64,000 nt of DNA from contig NZ_CP108569.1 in assembly GCF_036010505.1 (NCBI RefSeq), forward strand, positions 2,482,001 through 2,546,000, given 5' to 3'. Positions within the stretch are counted from its first letter, which is position 1. Each line of letters opens with the position of its first letter. The DNA comes from Streptomyces sp. NBC_01197 (GTDB lineage: Bacteria; Actinomycetota; Actinomycetes; Streptomycetales; Streptomycetaceae). Made by a program: the position numbers and the translations under genes. The notes beneath the pieces are model-generated. The model ran no database searches. It was not told where the DNA came from and saw nothing but the letters and a program-made list of their open reading frames with translations. Shown one piece after another: positions 33,916 to 42,964 of this stretch.

Positions 33916-34479
33916 TCAGCCGAGCAGCTTGATGACCGCGTCGGTGGTGTCCGTCTCGCCGAGGCGCGGGAAGATCCGCTCGACGGCGTTGCGGTGGGCC
34001 TCCGGGTCCATGTCGGTGACGGCATCGGTGGCGACGGTCACGTGGTACCCGTGCTCCTGCGCCGAGCGGGCCGTCGACTCGACGCCGATGGCCGTGGCGA
34101 TCCCGCCCAGGACGACCTGGGTGACGCCCAGGCGGCGCAGCTGCATGTCGAGGTCAGTGCCGTAGAAGGCGCCCCAGGTCTGCTTGGTGACAACGATGTC
34201 GGTGTCCTGCTGGTTCAGCTCGGGGACCAGCTCGGCCCAGTCCGCCGGGGGCGTGCCCTGCCGGGCGGGCGACTCGTTGCGGCCGGGTGCGCCGCCCGTG
34301 ACGCGTACGAGGACGACCGGCAGGTCGTGCGCGCGGAAGGCGTCGGCCAGCCGCGCGGCACGCTCGATGATCTCGGCGGCGGGGTGCACGGTCGGCAGGC
34401 CGACGATGCCCTTCTGGAGGTCGACGAGGATCAGCGCGGTCCGGGTGTCGAGGGTGGTGGCTGTCATGGAGTGGCTCAC
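33916..34479 (-). CDS. Isochorismatase-family cysteine hydrolase
   Basis: The 187-aa protein has the isochorismatase fold with catalytic Asp in ALILVDLQKG, Lys in VVTKQTWGAFYGTDL, and GIATAIGVESTARSA where the usual Cys of the nicotinamidase type is replaced (GVES), so its chemistry is unclear. It is not the PhzD-type enzyme of the biosynthetic cluster. The GTG at 34479 overlaps the MFS stop by 4 nt, placing it last in the marR-MFS-hydrolase operon. Confidence 0.85.
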   Translation of the reverse strand: MSHSMTATTLDTRTALILVDLQKGIVGLPTVHPAAEIIERAARLADAFRAHDLPVVLVRVTGGAPGRNESPARQGTPPADWAELVPELNQQDTDIVVTKQTWGAFYGTDLDMQLRRLGVTQVVLGGIATAIGVESTARSAQEHGYHVTVATDAVTDMDPEAHRNAVERIFPRLGETDTTDAVIKLLG

Positions 34480-35969
34480 TTTCGGTTACGGGCACGGAGC
34501 GCCCGGTCGGAGACGGTCAGTGCGACGAGCACCAGACCGAGGACAACGGAGACGGCGGCCATCAGATGCAGTCCGCCGTCGCTCGCCCGCTGCCCGTAGG
34601 CGAGGGCGATGAGGCTGGAGGCCGTGATGGCGCCGATGTACTGAGCGGTCCGCTGGAGGCCGGCGGCCGAGCCGACCGCGTCGGCGGGGGCGTACTGGTA
34701 GACGGCGGCCTGGTTGCTGGTGCCGATCAGCCCCTGCGGGATGCCGAAGCAGGCCCCGGTGAGGAGCAGTACGGCGACCGGGGTGGCGCCGGTGGCGAGG
34801 ATCAACAGGGCGCTGCCCGCCGTGACCAGTACGGCGGCGGTGGTGAGCGGCGCCCGGATCCCCTTCGTACGGGCTCCGAGCAGCGAACACACCAGCGCGG
34901 CCACGGACATGGGAAGCATCAGCAGACCGGTGTGCAGGGAGGAGAAGCCGCGACCCTCCTCCAGCCACTGGGTGAATCCGTACATCACGCAGTAGATGAC
35001 GAGATAGCTCAGGCCGTGCCGGAGATAGGTGCGGGCGAGTGCGTGGTTGCGGCCGAGCATCCGCAGATCGATGAAGGGGTTCGGGCACCGCAGCTGCCAC
35101 CAGGTGAGGACGGCGGCGAGTACGGCGACGGGGCCGAGCAGCCACCACACCGGGTGGGACAGGTCGAGGAGGAAGAAGACGAGGGCGGTGAGGGTGCCGG
35201 TGAAGAGCACGATGCCGAGCGGGTCGAGCCCGGCGGGTTCGCGCGTCGCGCCGGCGGCCACCGGCCGGCCGTCGTCCTTGGGGATCCACCACATGGCGCA
35301 GACGAACGCGATGAACGCGAGCGGCACATTGATGGCGAAGATCGCCCGCCAGCCCCAGGTGGCGACGAGCAGCCCGCCGAGGGTGGGGCCGACCGCCGCG
35401 CTGCCGAGCGCGGCGAAGGAGAGGCGGCCAAGGACGGTACGGGGGGTGGGGCGGCCGAGTCTGCGGGACTCGGAGCGCAGTACGGCCATGGCAGCCGGAT
35501 AGGCGGCGGACGTGCCGATTCCGAGAAGCAGCCTGGAAGCGATCAGCCAGCCGAAGCCGGGGGCGACAGCACCGACGAGCCCGGAGGCGGCCACGATGGC
35601 GAGCCCGGCGAGGAAGACCCGGCGCGGCCCGATGGAATCGGCGAGCCTGCCAAGCACGGGCTGGGCTACGGCGCTGGCCAGGTAGAGCACGGACACCAGC
35701 CAGACGGTGCTGGAAGCGCCGATCCCGAAGTGATGGCCGATCGACACCAGGGCGGTGGAGATCATGGTGGTGTTGAGCGGATTGAGCAGCGAGCCGAGCA
35801 GCAGGGGGGCGGTGAGGCGGGCCCCGAATCCGGCGCTGGGGGCGGGGCCGGTGGCGGCGGCGAGGGCCGGGCCGGTGCCCCGACGGTTGCCCGTGACCGG
35901 GTCCGCACCTGTACCTGTGTCCGCGCCTGTACCTATGTCCGCGTCCGCGCCTATGCCCGCATCCGTCAC
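34476..35969 (-). CDS. MFS drug-resistance transporter (DHA type)
   Basis: The 497-aa transporter has a Gly/Asp/Thr-rich, repetitive N-terminal tail (DADIGTGADTGTGAD), then about 14 hydrophobic helices. Motif A-like GRLADSIGPRRVF and motif C-like LGSAAVGPTLGGLL are visible, as in proton-coupled drug exporters. It is coupled to the MarR regulator upstream (ATGA) and to the cysteine hydrolase downstream (GTGA). The operon looks like a MarR-controlled detoxification unit. Confidence 0.88.
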   Translation of the reverse strand: MTDAGIGADADIGTGADTGTGADPVTGNRRGTGPALAAATGPAPSAGFGARLTAPLLLGSLLNPLNTTMISTALVSIGHHFGIGASSTVWLVSVLYLASAVAQPVLGRLADSIGPRRVFLAGLAIVAASGLVGAVAPGFGWLIASRLLLGIGTSAAYPAAMAVLRSESRRLGRPTPRTVLGRLSFAALGSAAVGPTLGGLLVATWGWRAIFAINVPLAFIAFVCAMWWIPKDDGRPVAAGATREPAGLDPLGIVLFTGTLTALVFFLLDLSHPVWWLLGPVAVLAAVLTWWQLRCPNPFIDLRMLGRNHALARTYLRHGLSYLVIYCVMYGFTQWLEEGRGFSSLHTGLLMLPMSVAALVCSLLGARTKGIRAPLTTAAVLVTAGSALLILATGATPVAVLLLTGACFGIPQGLIGTSNQAAVYQYAPADAVGSAAGLQRTAQYIGAITASSLIALAYGQRASDGGLHLMAAVSVVLGLVLVALTVSDRALRARNRK

Positions 35970-36409
35970 CTCTGCACCAGCCGTTCGAGCAGTGCGACGG
36001 CGTCGGTGAGCGTGCGCCGCTCCGCCGGGTCCAGTTCATCGCTGATGGCGAGCGCGAGCCAGCCCTGCTTGTCGGCGCGTACGCCTTCGAGCGTGCGGCG
36101 GCCGAGATCGGTGAGCGACATGACCGACTGCCGCCCATCCGTCGGATCGGGGGCGCGCTCCACCAGGTCACGGGCTTCCAGGGCGGCGACGGTCAGCCGC
36201 ATGGACTGGGGCCTGACGAGTTCGGCGCGGGCCAGGGCGGCCGTGGTCATCGAGCCCTCCCGGTCCAGCAGGGAGAGGGCCGACCGCTGGGAGTGCGTCA
36301 GCTCAAGCCCGGGAGACGTCCGCCGCAGCCGCCGCGCGACGTGCCCGAGAGCGACCGCGAGCTCCGCTGCGATCTGCTCGGGGGTGGGGTCGTCGTGAGA
36401 GGTGGCCAT
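35966..36409 (-). CDS. MarR-family transcriptional regulator
   Basis: The 147-aa winged-helix regulator has LELTHSQRSALSLLDREG, then MTTAALARAELVRPQSMRLTV as recognition helices and the wing VERAPDPTDGRQSVMSLT. The ATG at 36409 is chosen because it starts the HTH-containing protein; the longer reading enters the operator. It is the first gene of the operon with the exporter and hydrolase and probably represses it through the palindrome just upstream. Confidence 0.9.
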   Translation of the reverse strand: MATSHDDPTPEQIAAELAVALGHVARRLRRTSPGLELTHSQRSALSLLDREGSMTTAALARAELVRPQSMRLTVAALEARDLVERAPDPTDGRQSVMSLTDLGRRTLEGVRADKQGWLALAISDELDPAERRTLTDAVALLERLVQR

Positions 36410-36423
36410 GACCCCACCGTAAA

Positions 36424-36461
36424 AGTTAGACAGGCAGCCTTGCAAGTTTCCCTGTCCAACT
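36424..36461. promoter_or_regulatory. Candidate MarR operator
   Basis: Inverted repeat AGTTAGACAGG (36424-36434) and CCTGTCCAACT (36451-36461), 10 of 11 paired, with CTTGCAAG palindromic inside the spacer. It lies 15 bp upstream of the marR-type start, in the 113-bp region shared with the divergent YkvA-like gene. Confidence 0.65.
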
Positions 36462-36522
36462 ACTTTCCACACACCCCGGTCGCATCAGCGTGGCGTTCCG
36501 GCCGCCGGGTACCCGTACTCAC

Positions 36523-36858
36523 ATGGACTTCCATCCGAAAGCGCTGCTGGCAGTCGTCGCGCTCGCACTTCTGGCAATGCTTGCGGTCACGGTCGCCCTC
36601 GCCGTACGCCTGTTCCGCGCCCGGCGCTTCCTGCGCGAGGCGGGCATCCCGCTGCAGAACAAGCTCGCCTTCTGGGGTGCGCTGATCTACACGATCAGCC
36701 CGGTGGACCTCCTCCCCGATCCGGTCTACCTGGACGACATCGGCGTCCTGCTGCTCGCACTGCACTCACTGGAGCGGGCGGCCCGCCGGGGAGTCCCGCG
36801 GAAGCAGCCTGGGCACCCGGAGGACAAATTTGGCACGGTAGGGCCGCCCGCTCAGTAA
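36523..36858 (+). CDS. YkvA-like (DUF1232) membrane protein
   Basis: The 111-aa protein has an N-terminal transmembrane helix (LLAVVALALLAMLAVTVALAV) and then the DUF1232 core. The core includes KLAFWGALIYTISPVDLLPDPVYLDDIGV, whose SPVDLLPD is the family hallmark. The function of this family is unknown. It is divergent from the marR operon. Confidence 0.85.
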   Translation: MDFHPKALLAVVALALLAMLAVTVALAVRLFRARRFLREAGIPLQNKLAFWGALIYTISPVDLLPDPVYLDDIGVLLLALHSLERAARRGVPRKQPGHPEDKFGTVGPPAQ

Positions 36859-36948
36859 TCGGAAGTGGCCGGATCTTCTCGTGAAGGGATCCCGCCGCCT
36901 GCAAGGGATCTCATGGCCGCCAGGTAGCACGGCCGCTAGGGTTGGAGC

Positions 36949-37530
36949 ATGACCGCGCTCCCCGACTGGATGCTTCCGCCTCGCGCCGAGGGCTGGTTCG
37001 CGGAGGATTTGGACCGGCTGCCGGAAGCACCACGCCACACCGAGCTGATCGACGGAGCACTCGTCTTCATGATGTCCCCGCAGCGGTCCTGGCACGGCCG
37101 TGTCGTCACTGGCCTGACCACGGCACTGATGCAGCAGGTGCCTGACGGTATCGAGGTCGAGCGGGAGATGACGATCCGCCTGGACGCCCGCAACCGTCCC
37201 GAGCCGGACCTTCTGCTGACCAGCGCTCCGTACGATCCGGACCGGACATGGTACGCACCGGCGGACGTGCTGCTCGTGGTCGAAGTCGTCTCACCCGAGT
37301 CCGCCCACCGTGATCGGACGGTCAAGCTGCGCAAGTACGCAGAGGCCGGGATCAGGCACTACTGGCGCGTCGAGGACGAGAGTTCCGTTCCCGTCGCGCA
37401 CGTATACGAGTTGGACGGTCCGACCGGGACGTACGCCCCGGCCGGAATCGTGCGCGGCGTGCTGAGGCGGACCGTTCCCGTCACCGTCGAGATCGATCTG
37501 GACCGTATCGCACCCGGCAGAAAACCCTGA
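36949..37530 (+). CDS. Uma2-family protein (PD-(D/E)XK-like, DUF820)
   Basis: The 193-aa protein shows the Uma2 core: NRPEPDLLLT (Asp), VVEVVSPESAHRD (Glu) and VKLRKYAEAGIRHYW (Lys and the following strand). Normal length, clear ATG start. Role unknown, as for the copy at 5133. It is followed by a strong hairpin, so it is monocistronic. Confidence 0.88.
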   Translation: MTALPDWMLPPRAEGWFAEDLDRLPEAPRHTELIDGALVFMMSPQRSWHGRVVTGLTTALMQQVPDGIEVEREMTIRLDARNRPEPDLLLTSAPYDPDRTWYAPADVLLVVEVVSPESAHRDRTVKLRKYAEAGIRHYWRVEDESSVPVAHVYELDGPTGTYAPAGIVRGVLRRTVPVTVEIDLDRIAPGRKP

Positions 37531-37543
37531 TCTCAGGGGGATT

Positions 37544-37571
37544 CCGGGGGGCGTTGGACACCGCCCCCCGG
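37544..37571 (+). terminator. Hairpin terminator
   Basis: Perfect 10-bp arms CCGGGGGGCG and CGCCCCCCGG with an 8-nt loop, 14 bp after the Uma2 stop. Confidence 0.8.
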
Positions 37572-37965
37572 CGACGCGCCGTTGGTCGCGCCACCGCCAG
37601 GGCGTACCAACCGCAACGGACCAACAAGCCTCTGAGTGGCCCTTCGCGAGGTACTCCCACGAGCTCCTCGACGGTCTCGCCGGGGTGGTGAACTTTTCCG
37701 CCGTTTCGATCATCGGATCCTGTGATGCGAGAAAACGGAAGGGGACACCATCCACAGACGGGGAGTTGAGGAGTTGGCGTGTGACGTGCCGCATGACACG
37801 TCCGCGCAGCAGCGCAGTTGGGGAGTACATGCCCTCCCCGGGCCCCTGATCAACTGACCGGCCGACCGCTGGAACCTTCTGCCCCCCGGACGCCGTCCTT
37901 CCCACCGTACGGGCCCGCACCGCGCCGTCCCGTGCTGCCCGCCGCGGCCACCGTGCCGCCCGTCC
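37572..37965. other. Intergenic stretch without a recognisable gene
   Basis: A minus-strand open frame here could encode a segment containing SSWEYLAKGHSEAC, but it has no convincing start or domain. The stretch must contain the promoter of the GNAT-glycosyltransferase-MFS operon. Confidence 0.4.
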
Positions 37966-38628
37966 ATGACACAGGACAGACCCAAAGTGAACTCCATGGC
38001 TTCTTCCGACACCCTCGACACCCTCGAAAGGACCAGCACCCTCGACACCGTCGAAACCATCGACGACATACGCCGCCGCTTCTTTCCCGTGCGGCTCCCG
38101 GGCGCGGGCAGCGGAACCGGCCGGTGCGTCGATGAAGCGACGTTCCGGGAGGCGGTGGGACAGATCTACGCGTCCGTCTTCCCCGACCGGGAGGCCTACC
38201 CGTACCGCCCCAAGTCGGAGGAACTGGCCGCGGAATACCGGACGCTCCACCAGGAGCGGATCCTCATCGAGGACGGCGAGGGAAAGGTGATGGGGTGGAT
38301 GAAGGGCCGCATGGCGGACCCCGACACCTTCTACCTGGGCACCAGCGGGATGCTGCCCGAATACCGCGCGCAGCGCGTCGCCGCCCTCTGCTACGTCAAG
38401 CTGCTGGAGTACTTGCAGGCGCTCGGATACGAGCGGGTGACGTCCGAGCACCACCCGAGCAACCGCAGCGCGATGATCTTCCAGCTCAAGCACGGCTTCA
38501 GCATCGAGGGCATGAGCCTGGACGAGCGCTGGGGACCGATGGTCAAGATGGTGCGCTTCTTCGACAAGGACCGCCAGGACGAGTTCGACCGGCGCTTCGG
38601 CTTCGAGCAGTACCCGAAGGGTGCCTGA
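37966..38628 (+). CDS. GNAT-like N-acetyltransferase
   Basis: The 220-aa protein has the GNAT pattern in its second half: MGWMKGRMADPDTFYLGTSG as the central sheet, MLPEYRAQRVAALCYVKLLEYL as the acetyl-CoA-binding helix, and NRSAMIFQLKHGFSIEGM as the late helix-strand typical of the fold. The substrate is unknown. The ATG at 37966 is used; ATG 37996 (MASSDTL) is an equally possible start, and neither has a clear ribosome site. It is followed by a glycosyltransferase and an MFS exporter on the same strand, and may modify an amino sugar, which is inference. Confidence 0.7.
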   Translation: MTQDRPKVNSMASSDTLDTLERTSTLDTVETIDDIRRRFFPVRLPGAGSGTGRCVDEATFREAVGQIYASVFPDREAYPYRPKSEELAAEYRTLHQERILIEDGEGKVMGWMKGRMADPDTFYLGTSGMLPEYRAQRVAALCYVKLLEYLQALGYERVTSEHHPSNRSAMIFQLKHGFSIEGMSLDERWGPMVKMVRFFDKDRQDEFDRRFGFEQYPKGA

Positions 38629-38807
38629 CCCCGCCCTCCGCCCGCGCGCCTCGGCCGGCGCGCCTGATCCCCCCGACAGGACACCCCGCCACCACCTCCG
38701 GTGAACGAGCGGCGGCTCCGTACCGAGCCGCCGCCCCGGGGCGTGCCCGGCACAGGGCACCGTCCACGCTCCACGCCCCCCCACACTCAGCAACCCGATG
38801 AGGAAGC

Positions 38808-39815
38808 GTGCACATCACCTACCTGCTCGCCACCGGCAGCAACGCGATCTACGACGGAAAGTACAGCCAGCACGGGCGCTTCCACACCTACGGCCAGCAA
38901 AGCTTCGTCCTCGACCTGATCGGGACCATGAGCAGAGCGGGCCACACCGTACTGCTCATCGTCGACACCCCCGACAGCTTCGCGCTGACCTCGACGTTCC
39001 GCGGCATGGACTCCGTCACCGTGACGGAGGAGATCGATCCGTCGGGCAAGACCGATCTGATCCTGGTCGACGAGGTGCCCGACGAGATGCTGATGCACTT
39101 CGATGAACGCATACCGGCGTTCAGGATCGTCCACCACGCGGGCCGCCGCTCGTCCGACTACCTCGTCTCGCGGTGCGCGCGCTTCCTCTGCATGACGGAG
39201 AACGCGCTGTCACTGCAGCAGAAGTACCTTCCCGCGGACCGGGCGGTCCTCCTCCACCAGGGCATCGACCTGGAGCGCTTCCCCGCCGTTCTCACCACGA
39301 GCGGCGCGCGGCGGCCCCGGGTCCTGCTCTACTGCCGGATGGACTCCGGGCGCGAGGCCCTCCTCGGCCGGATCATCGAGAACATGGACCGCGAGGAGCT
39401 GCTCGTGTACGTGGCGGGCGACGGCCCGGGGTTCTGGGACACGAGCGACCGCTTCGGCAGCGAGATCATCCTCATCAACCACGTTCCGTGCCAGTCGATA
39501 CCCAACCTGCTCGGGGAGATGGACGTGGTCATCTCGCTCGGACGCGGTGCGATGGAGGCCATGGCGACGGGCATTCCGACCCTCTGCGCGGGCCACCACT
39601 ACGCCGGCCCCGTCACGGCGGACAACATCGCCTCCCTCCTGCGGTACAACCTCACCGGCGCCGACAGCGACCGCGACCCGTCCCTCGTCATGACGGACAT
39701 CCGCGAGGCACTGGACAGCGACCGGCAGGCCGTGCGAGCGCTGGCGGAGGAACGGCTGTCGGCCGGTGCCTTCGTGGAGGGAGTCTCCGGCCTGTACGCG
39801 CAGGTCGCCGGATGA
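38808..39815 (+). CDS. Glycosyltransferase-like protein (GT-B fold)
   Basis: The 335-aa protein has an N-terminal HITYLLATGSNAIYDGKYSQ segment and a C-terminal Rossmann half with VLLYCRMDSGREALLG, INHVPCQSIPNLLGEMDVVISLGRGAMEAMATGIPTL. The latter, ending in a GxxxMEAMAxGxP pattern, is the sugar-nucleotide-binding region of GT4-type enzymes. The donor and acceptor are unknown. The GTG at 38808 has GAGGAAG upstream. It overlaps the MFS gene by 4 nt (ATGA), which suggests a glycosylated product is exported. Confidence 0.78.
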   Translation: MHITYLLATGSNAIYDGKYSQHGRFHTYGQQSFVLDLIGTMSRAGHTVLLIVDTPDSFALTSTFRGMDSVTVTEEIDPSGKTDLILVDEVPDEMLMHFDERIPAFRIVHHAGRRSSDYLVSRCARFLCMTENALSLQQKYLPADRAVLLHQGIDLERFPAVLTTSGARRPRVLLYCRMDSGREALLGRIIENMDREELLVYVAGDGPGFWDTSDRFGSEIILINHVPCQSIPNLLGEMDVVISLGRGAMEAMATGIPTLCAGHHYAGPVTADNIASLLRYNLTGADSDRDPSLVMTDIREALDSDRQAVRALAEERLSAGAFVEGVSGLYAQVAG

Positions 39816-41248
39816 CGGACGGGACAACGGGCGGGACGACGGACGGGTCAGCGGACGGGGCGGCACGCGGGCCGGGCGGACCAACGGACGGGGCAGCACG
39901 CGGAACGGCCGAAACCACCCCGGCCGGGACGACCCGCCCGACCCCGGGTGTACGGGCGCCGGGGCTCCTGGCGTCCCGCAATCCACGGCTGTACTACGCC
40001 GGGTTGATCGTGTCCCAGATCGGCACCAACACTCAGCTCGTGGCGCTGGGCTGGTTCACGTACCAGCTCAGCCACAACGCCCTGGCGCTCGGCGTCGTCA
40101 CCGCAGCGCCGATCTTCACGATGCTGCTGTTCAGCCAGGTGGGCGGCCTGGCCGCCGACCGCTTCCCGCCGCGCCGGGTTCTGCTGTGCACCCACTCGCT
40201 GCTGGCTCTGCTGACCCTGCTGCTCAGCATGTTGGCGCGCAGCGGCTCACTCGCGGTGTGGCACCTCGTGGCGGGCGCGCTCTGCGTCGGCACCATCAAC
40301 GCGATCGGTCTGCCGACGGAGCAGGTCTTCGTCTCGGAAGTCGCGGGCGATGCCCTGCTCAGGCGGGCGGTCACGCTCAACAACGTCATCCTCAACCTGT
40401 CGTTGGTCGTCGGCTCCTCCCTGGCGGGCCCTCTCATGGGAGCGGTGGGCCTGGGCGGGGTGATGCTGCTGAACGGGCTCTCCTATCTGACGATGCTCAC
40501 CGCGCTCCTCCTCGTCCGCCCGGCACAACTCCACGTCCGTCCCCGCCGTACGGGCGGGCGCCCCCGGGTGCGCAGCGCGTGGGGGTACGTGTGGCACAGT
40601 CCCGGCCTCACGCTTCTGCTGCTCGTCATCGGTACCGTCGGCCTCTTCGGCACGAGTCTCCCCTCTCTGCTGCTCCTGCTGACTTCCACCGAACTCACGG
40701 CGCAGGCCGGGGCGTACGGCATCCTGCTCGCCGTCATCTCGGTCGGCTCCCTCGTCGGGGGCTGGCTGACCTGGCGCACCAATGTCGTGCTGGGCACGGT
40801 GCTGGTGGGCAGCCTGCTGCTCGGGGTACTCGAACTCGCCACCTCGGCCATGCCGTCCCTGCTGACCCTGGGCCTCGTGCTGCTGCCGGTCGGGGTGGTC
40901 TCCCTCGTCCTGCGGGCGGGCCTGCTCAGCCTGGCGCAGCTCCAGACGCTGCCGGAGTTCCGCGGCCGGGTGATGGCGATCTTCCAACTCGTCTACCGGG
41001 CGGGCTGGTTCCTCGGCACCCTTGCCGCGACCTGGGTGGCGCAGACATGGGGCCCACGTCCGGCGATCGCGCTGGGCGGGGCTGCGGTGACGTTGGTCGT
41101 CGCTGCGATCGTCCTGGTGATGACGGCGTCCCGCGCGATGTCGGTGTCGCTGGTCGGACGGCGGGGCCCCCGCGTCAGCATCGCCCTCGTGCCGGAGCCC
41201 GAGGGCCGCCACCGGCGTCCTCCGCGCCACCTGGCCGCGGATTCCTGA
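39812..41248 (+). CDS. MFS transporter (EntS/MFS_3 type)
   Basis: The 478-aa protein has a Gly/Thr-rich N-terminal tail of about 45 residues, then 12 hydrophobic helices beginning RNPRLYYAGLIVSQIGTNTQ. The GGLAADRFPPRRVLL loop is the MFS motif A. The MFS_3 group includes exporters such as EntS for siderophores. It is translationally coupled to the glycosyltransferase, and its substrate is probably the product of that operon. Confidence 0.83.
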   Translation: MTDGTTGGTTDGSADGAARGPGGPTDGAARGTAETTPAGTTRPTPGVRAPGLLASRNPRLYYAGLIVSQIGTNTQLVALGWFTYQLSHNALALGVVTAAPIFTMLLFSQVGGLAADRFPPRRVLLCTHSLLALLTLLLSMLARSGSLAVWHLVAGALCVGTINAIGLPTEQVFVSEVAGDALLRRAVTLNNVILNLSLVVGSSLAGPLMGAVGLGGVMLLNGLSYLTMLTALLLVRPAQLHVRPRRTGGRPRVRSAWGYVWHSPGLTLLLLVIGTVGLFGTSLPSLLLLLTSTELTAQAGAYGILLAVISVGSLVGGWLTWRTNVVLGTVLVGSLLLGVLELATSAMPSLLTLGLVLLPVGVVSLVLRAGLLSLAQLQTLPEFRGRVMAIFQLVYRAGWFLGTLAATWVAQTWGPRPAIALGGAAVTLVVAAIVLVMTASRAMSVSLVGRRGPRVSIALVPEPEGRHRRPPRHLAADS

Positions 41249-41652
41249 GGGCGGCGGGCTGGCGGGCGTCGCCATGAGCGCGTCGCGCCGGGAACCACGC
41301 GGAAATCTGACCAACTGGGAAGGGTATCCGGGCGCGACATCGGGCGATTATGCTCGCGCAGTATCGCAGGCCCGATTGTGGCCGGCCCAGGGGAAATCAA
41401 CGCGTGCGCGATCCCTTTTCACCGTTCCTGTTTCCCCGTTCCTGCTCGCGAGCAGACCGGCGTAGCACGACGGGGTTTTCGCGCCGACGCTGTGAGACAC
41501 GACGCCGGAAAGGCATTTCCGGATGCCTCCTCCCTTTCTCCGAATACGGAACAGCGATAACGGAAATGGCCGGATCGGTCCGACCGGTCCGGCCGGTGCG
41601 ACCGGCACCTGCCGCCGGTCTCGACAGATTCGACGAAGTGAGGACGGACTCG
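41249..41652. other. 404-bp intergenic region, left flank of the biosynthetic cluster
   Basis: No convincing gene. GACCAACTG at 41309 resembles one half of the StrR-type operator seen at 45182, but the second half at the N11 distance matches poorly. The last 80 bp before the hydrolase start are rich in CGGTCCG/CCGGTGCG repeats. Confidence 0.4.
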
Positions 41653-42708
41653 ATGAAGAAGCGGACGGTCTCCGCATTCCGGCGTGTCGCGGCGGTATCT
41701 GCCGCGGTGACGCTTCTCTCAATCGGCGTCGCGGGTTCCGCCACCGCCTCCGAAGCCGCCACCCCGGACTGCCAGGCCACCACCGTCACAGTCCCGCTGG
41801 GCTCGGGCACCGGGCACATGTGGGGCGAGCTGTGCCGTCCGGCCGGGACGTCACCGGGCACCGTGGTGGCGATGGTGCACGGCGCCACGTACAACCACAA
41901 CTACTGGGACTTTCCTTATAAGCCGGGCACCTACTCGTTCAGCCGGATGCTGAACCGGGCCGGGTACGCCACCTTCGTCGTCGACCGGCTCGGCACGGGG
42001 AACAGCACAGTCCCGCCGAGCTCCCAGCTGAACCTGACCGTCGAGGCCGGACAGATGCACAAGGTCGTACAGGACCTGCGGGCCGGCCGAATAGGCGGAA
42101 CCGCCTTCAGCAAGGTGGTGATGGGCGGTTACTCCCTCGGCTCCGCGGTGTCGGAGATCGAGGCCTCGACGTACCACGACGTCAACGCGTTGCTGGTCAC
42201 CGCCCTGGGCCACTACAACAACCCGGCGGGCACCCAGGCGATCATCGACAACGGCCAGGACCCGAACACCGACCCGGTGATCGGCGGCCGGCACCAGTAC
42301 GACGCGGGCTACGCCACCACCAAGCCCGGCAGCCGCAAGACCGTCTTCTACGCCGACCAGCCGATGGACCCGGGTGTGCTCGCCACGGACGAACTCACCA
42401 AGGACGCCAATGTCTTCGGCGAGGCGAGCGACCCGCTGATCACCGATCCGTCGGTCAGCAAGGCGATCAACGTCCCGGTCATGTTCGCCCTCGGCGACCA
42501 CGACCCGCTGATGTGCGGCGCCGGCTACGAGGACTGCACGTCCACGGCGGCCCTGCGCGCCCAGGAGGCGCCGTTCTGGACCTCCGCGCCCAGCTTCGAA
42601 GCGCTCCTGCTCCCGAACTCCGGGCACGGCCTGAACCTGGTGCCGGACACCGGCATCTACCAGACGGCGGCCAGGTGCTGGCTGGACCGGGTCGTCGGAC
42701 ACGGATGA
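41653..42708 (+). CDS. Secreted alpha/beta hydrolase
   Basis: The 351-aa protein has a Sec signal peptide: MKKRTVSAFRR basic start, a hydrophobic core, and cleavage near SATASEA. The alpha/beta hydrolase domain shows an oxyanion segment MVHGATYNHNYWDF, nucleophile elbow GYSLGS, an acidic residue in ALGDHDPLMCG, and catalytic His in NSGHGLNL. The substrate is unknown. It is the leftmost gene I would include in the cluster, convergent with the ferredoxin gene; it could instead be a neighbour. Confidence 0.82.
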   Translation: MKKRTVSAFRRVAAVSAAVTLLSIGVAGSATASEAATPDCQATTVTVPLGSGTGHMWGELCRPAGTSPGTVVAMVHGATYNHNYWDFPYKPGTYSFSRMLNRAGYATFVVDRLGTGNSTVPPSSQLNLTVEAGQMHKVVQDLRAGRIGGTAFSKVVMGGYSLGSAVSEIEASTYHDVNALLVTALGHYNNPAGTQAIIDNGQDPNTDPVIGGRHQYDAGYATTKPGSRKTVFYADQPMDPGVLATDELTKDANVFGEASDPLITDPSVSKAINVPVMFALGDHDPLMCGAGYEDCTSTAALRAQEAPFWTSAPSFEALLLPNSGHGLNLVPDTGIYQTAARCWLDRVVGHG

Positions 42709-42715
42709 CAGCCGT

Positions 42716-42743
42716 CCGGCTCCCGGAGCGCACCGGGAGCCGG
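42716..42743. terminator. Hairpin terminator between convergent hydrolase and ferredoxin genes
   Basis: Perfect 10-bp arms CCGGCTCCCG and CGGGAGCCGG with an 8-nt loop, 8 bp after the hydrolase stop. Confidence 0.8.
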
Positions 42744-42753
42744 CACTGAACCG

Positions 42754-42798
42754 GAGCCCCCGGTCCACCGTGCCCAGTGGCACGGCGCCCGGGGGCTC
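42754..42798. terminator. Second, nested hairpin terminator
   Basis: Outer arms GAGCCCCCGG and CCGGGGGCTC enclose an inner stem CCGTGCC/GGCACGG. Together with the upstream hairpin this insulates the two convergent operons. The remaining 42799-42964 holds no gene. Confidence 0.75.
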
Positions 42799-42964
42799 GG
42801 GTCCGGACGCGGCGACCGGACGGACACACGGATGCCCGCGGGCCCCGGTCCGGGCGCGGCGCCGTACACACGAATGCCCGACGGCCCCCGGTAAGGGTGC
42901 CATCGGGCAGGACGTGCCCCCACTGACATCGAGCGGAGCTCAGGCCGCCGACGGGGTCACCCGC

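Noticed and set aside
33916..34479. A second PhzD-type isochorismatase belonging to the cluster
   Set aside because: It lacks the PhzD pattern, lies 25 kb away, and is coupled to a MarR/MFS operon.
37291..38793. A 500-residue minus-strand open frame over the Uma2 and GNAT genes
   Set aside because: It runs antisense to two genes with recognisable domains and shows no domain itself; only a short non-overlapping part (37572-37800) remains unexplained.
41309..41337. A further StrR-type operator upstream of the secreted hydrolase
   Set aside because: Only the left half (GACCAACTG) resembles the consensus; the right half at N11 matches about half of the positions, near chance.
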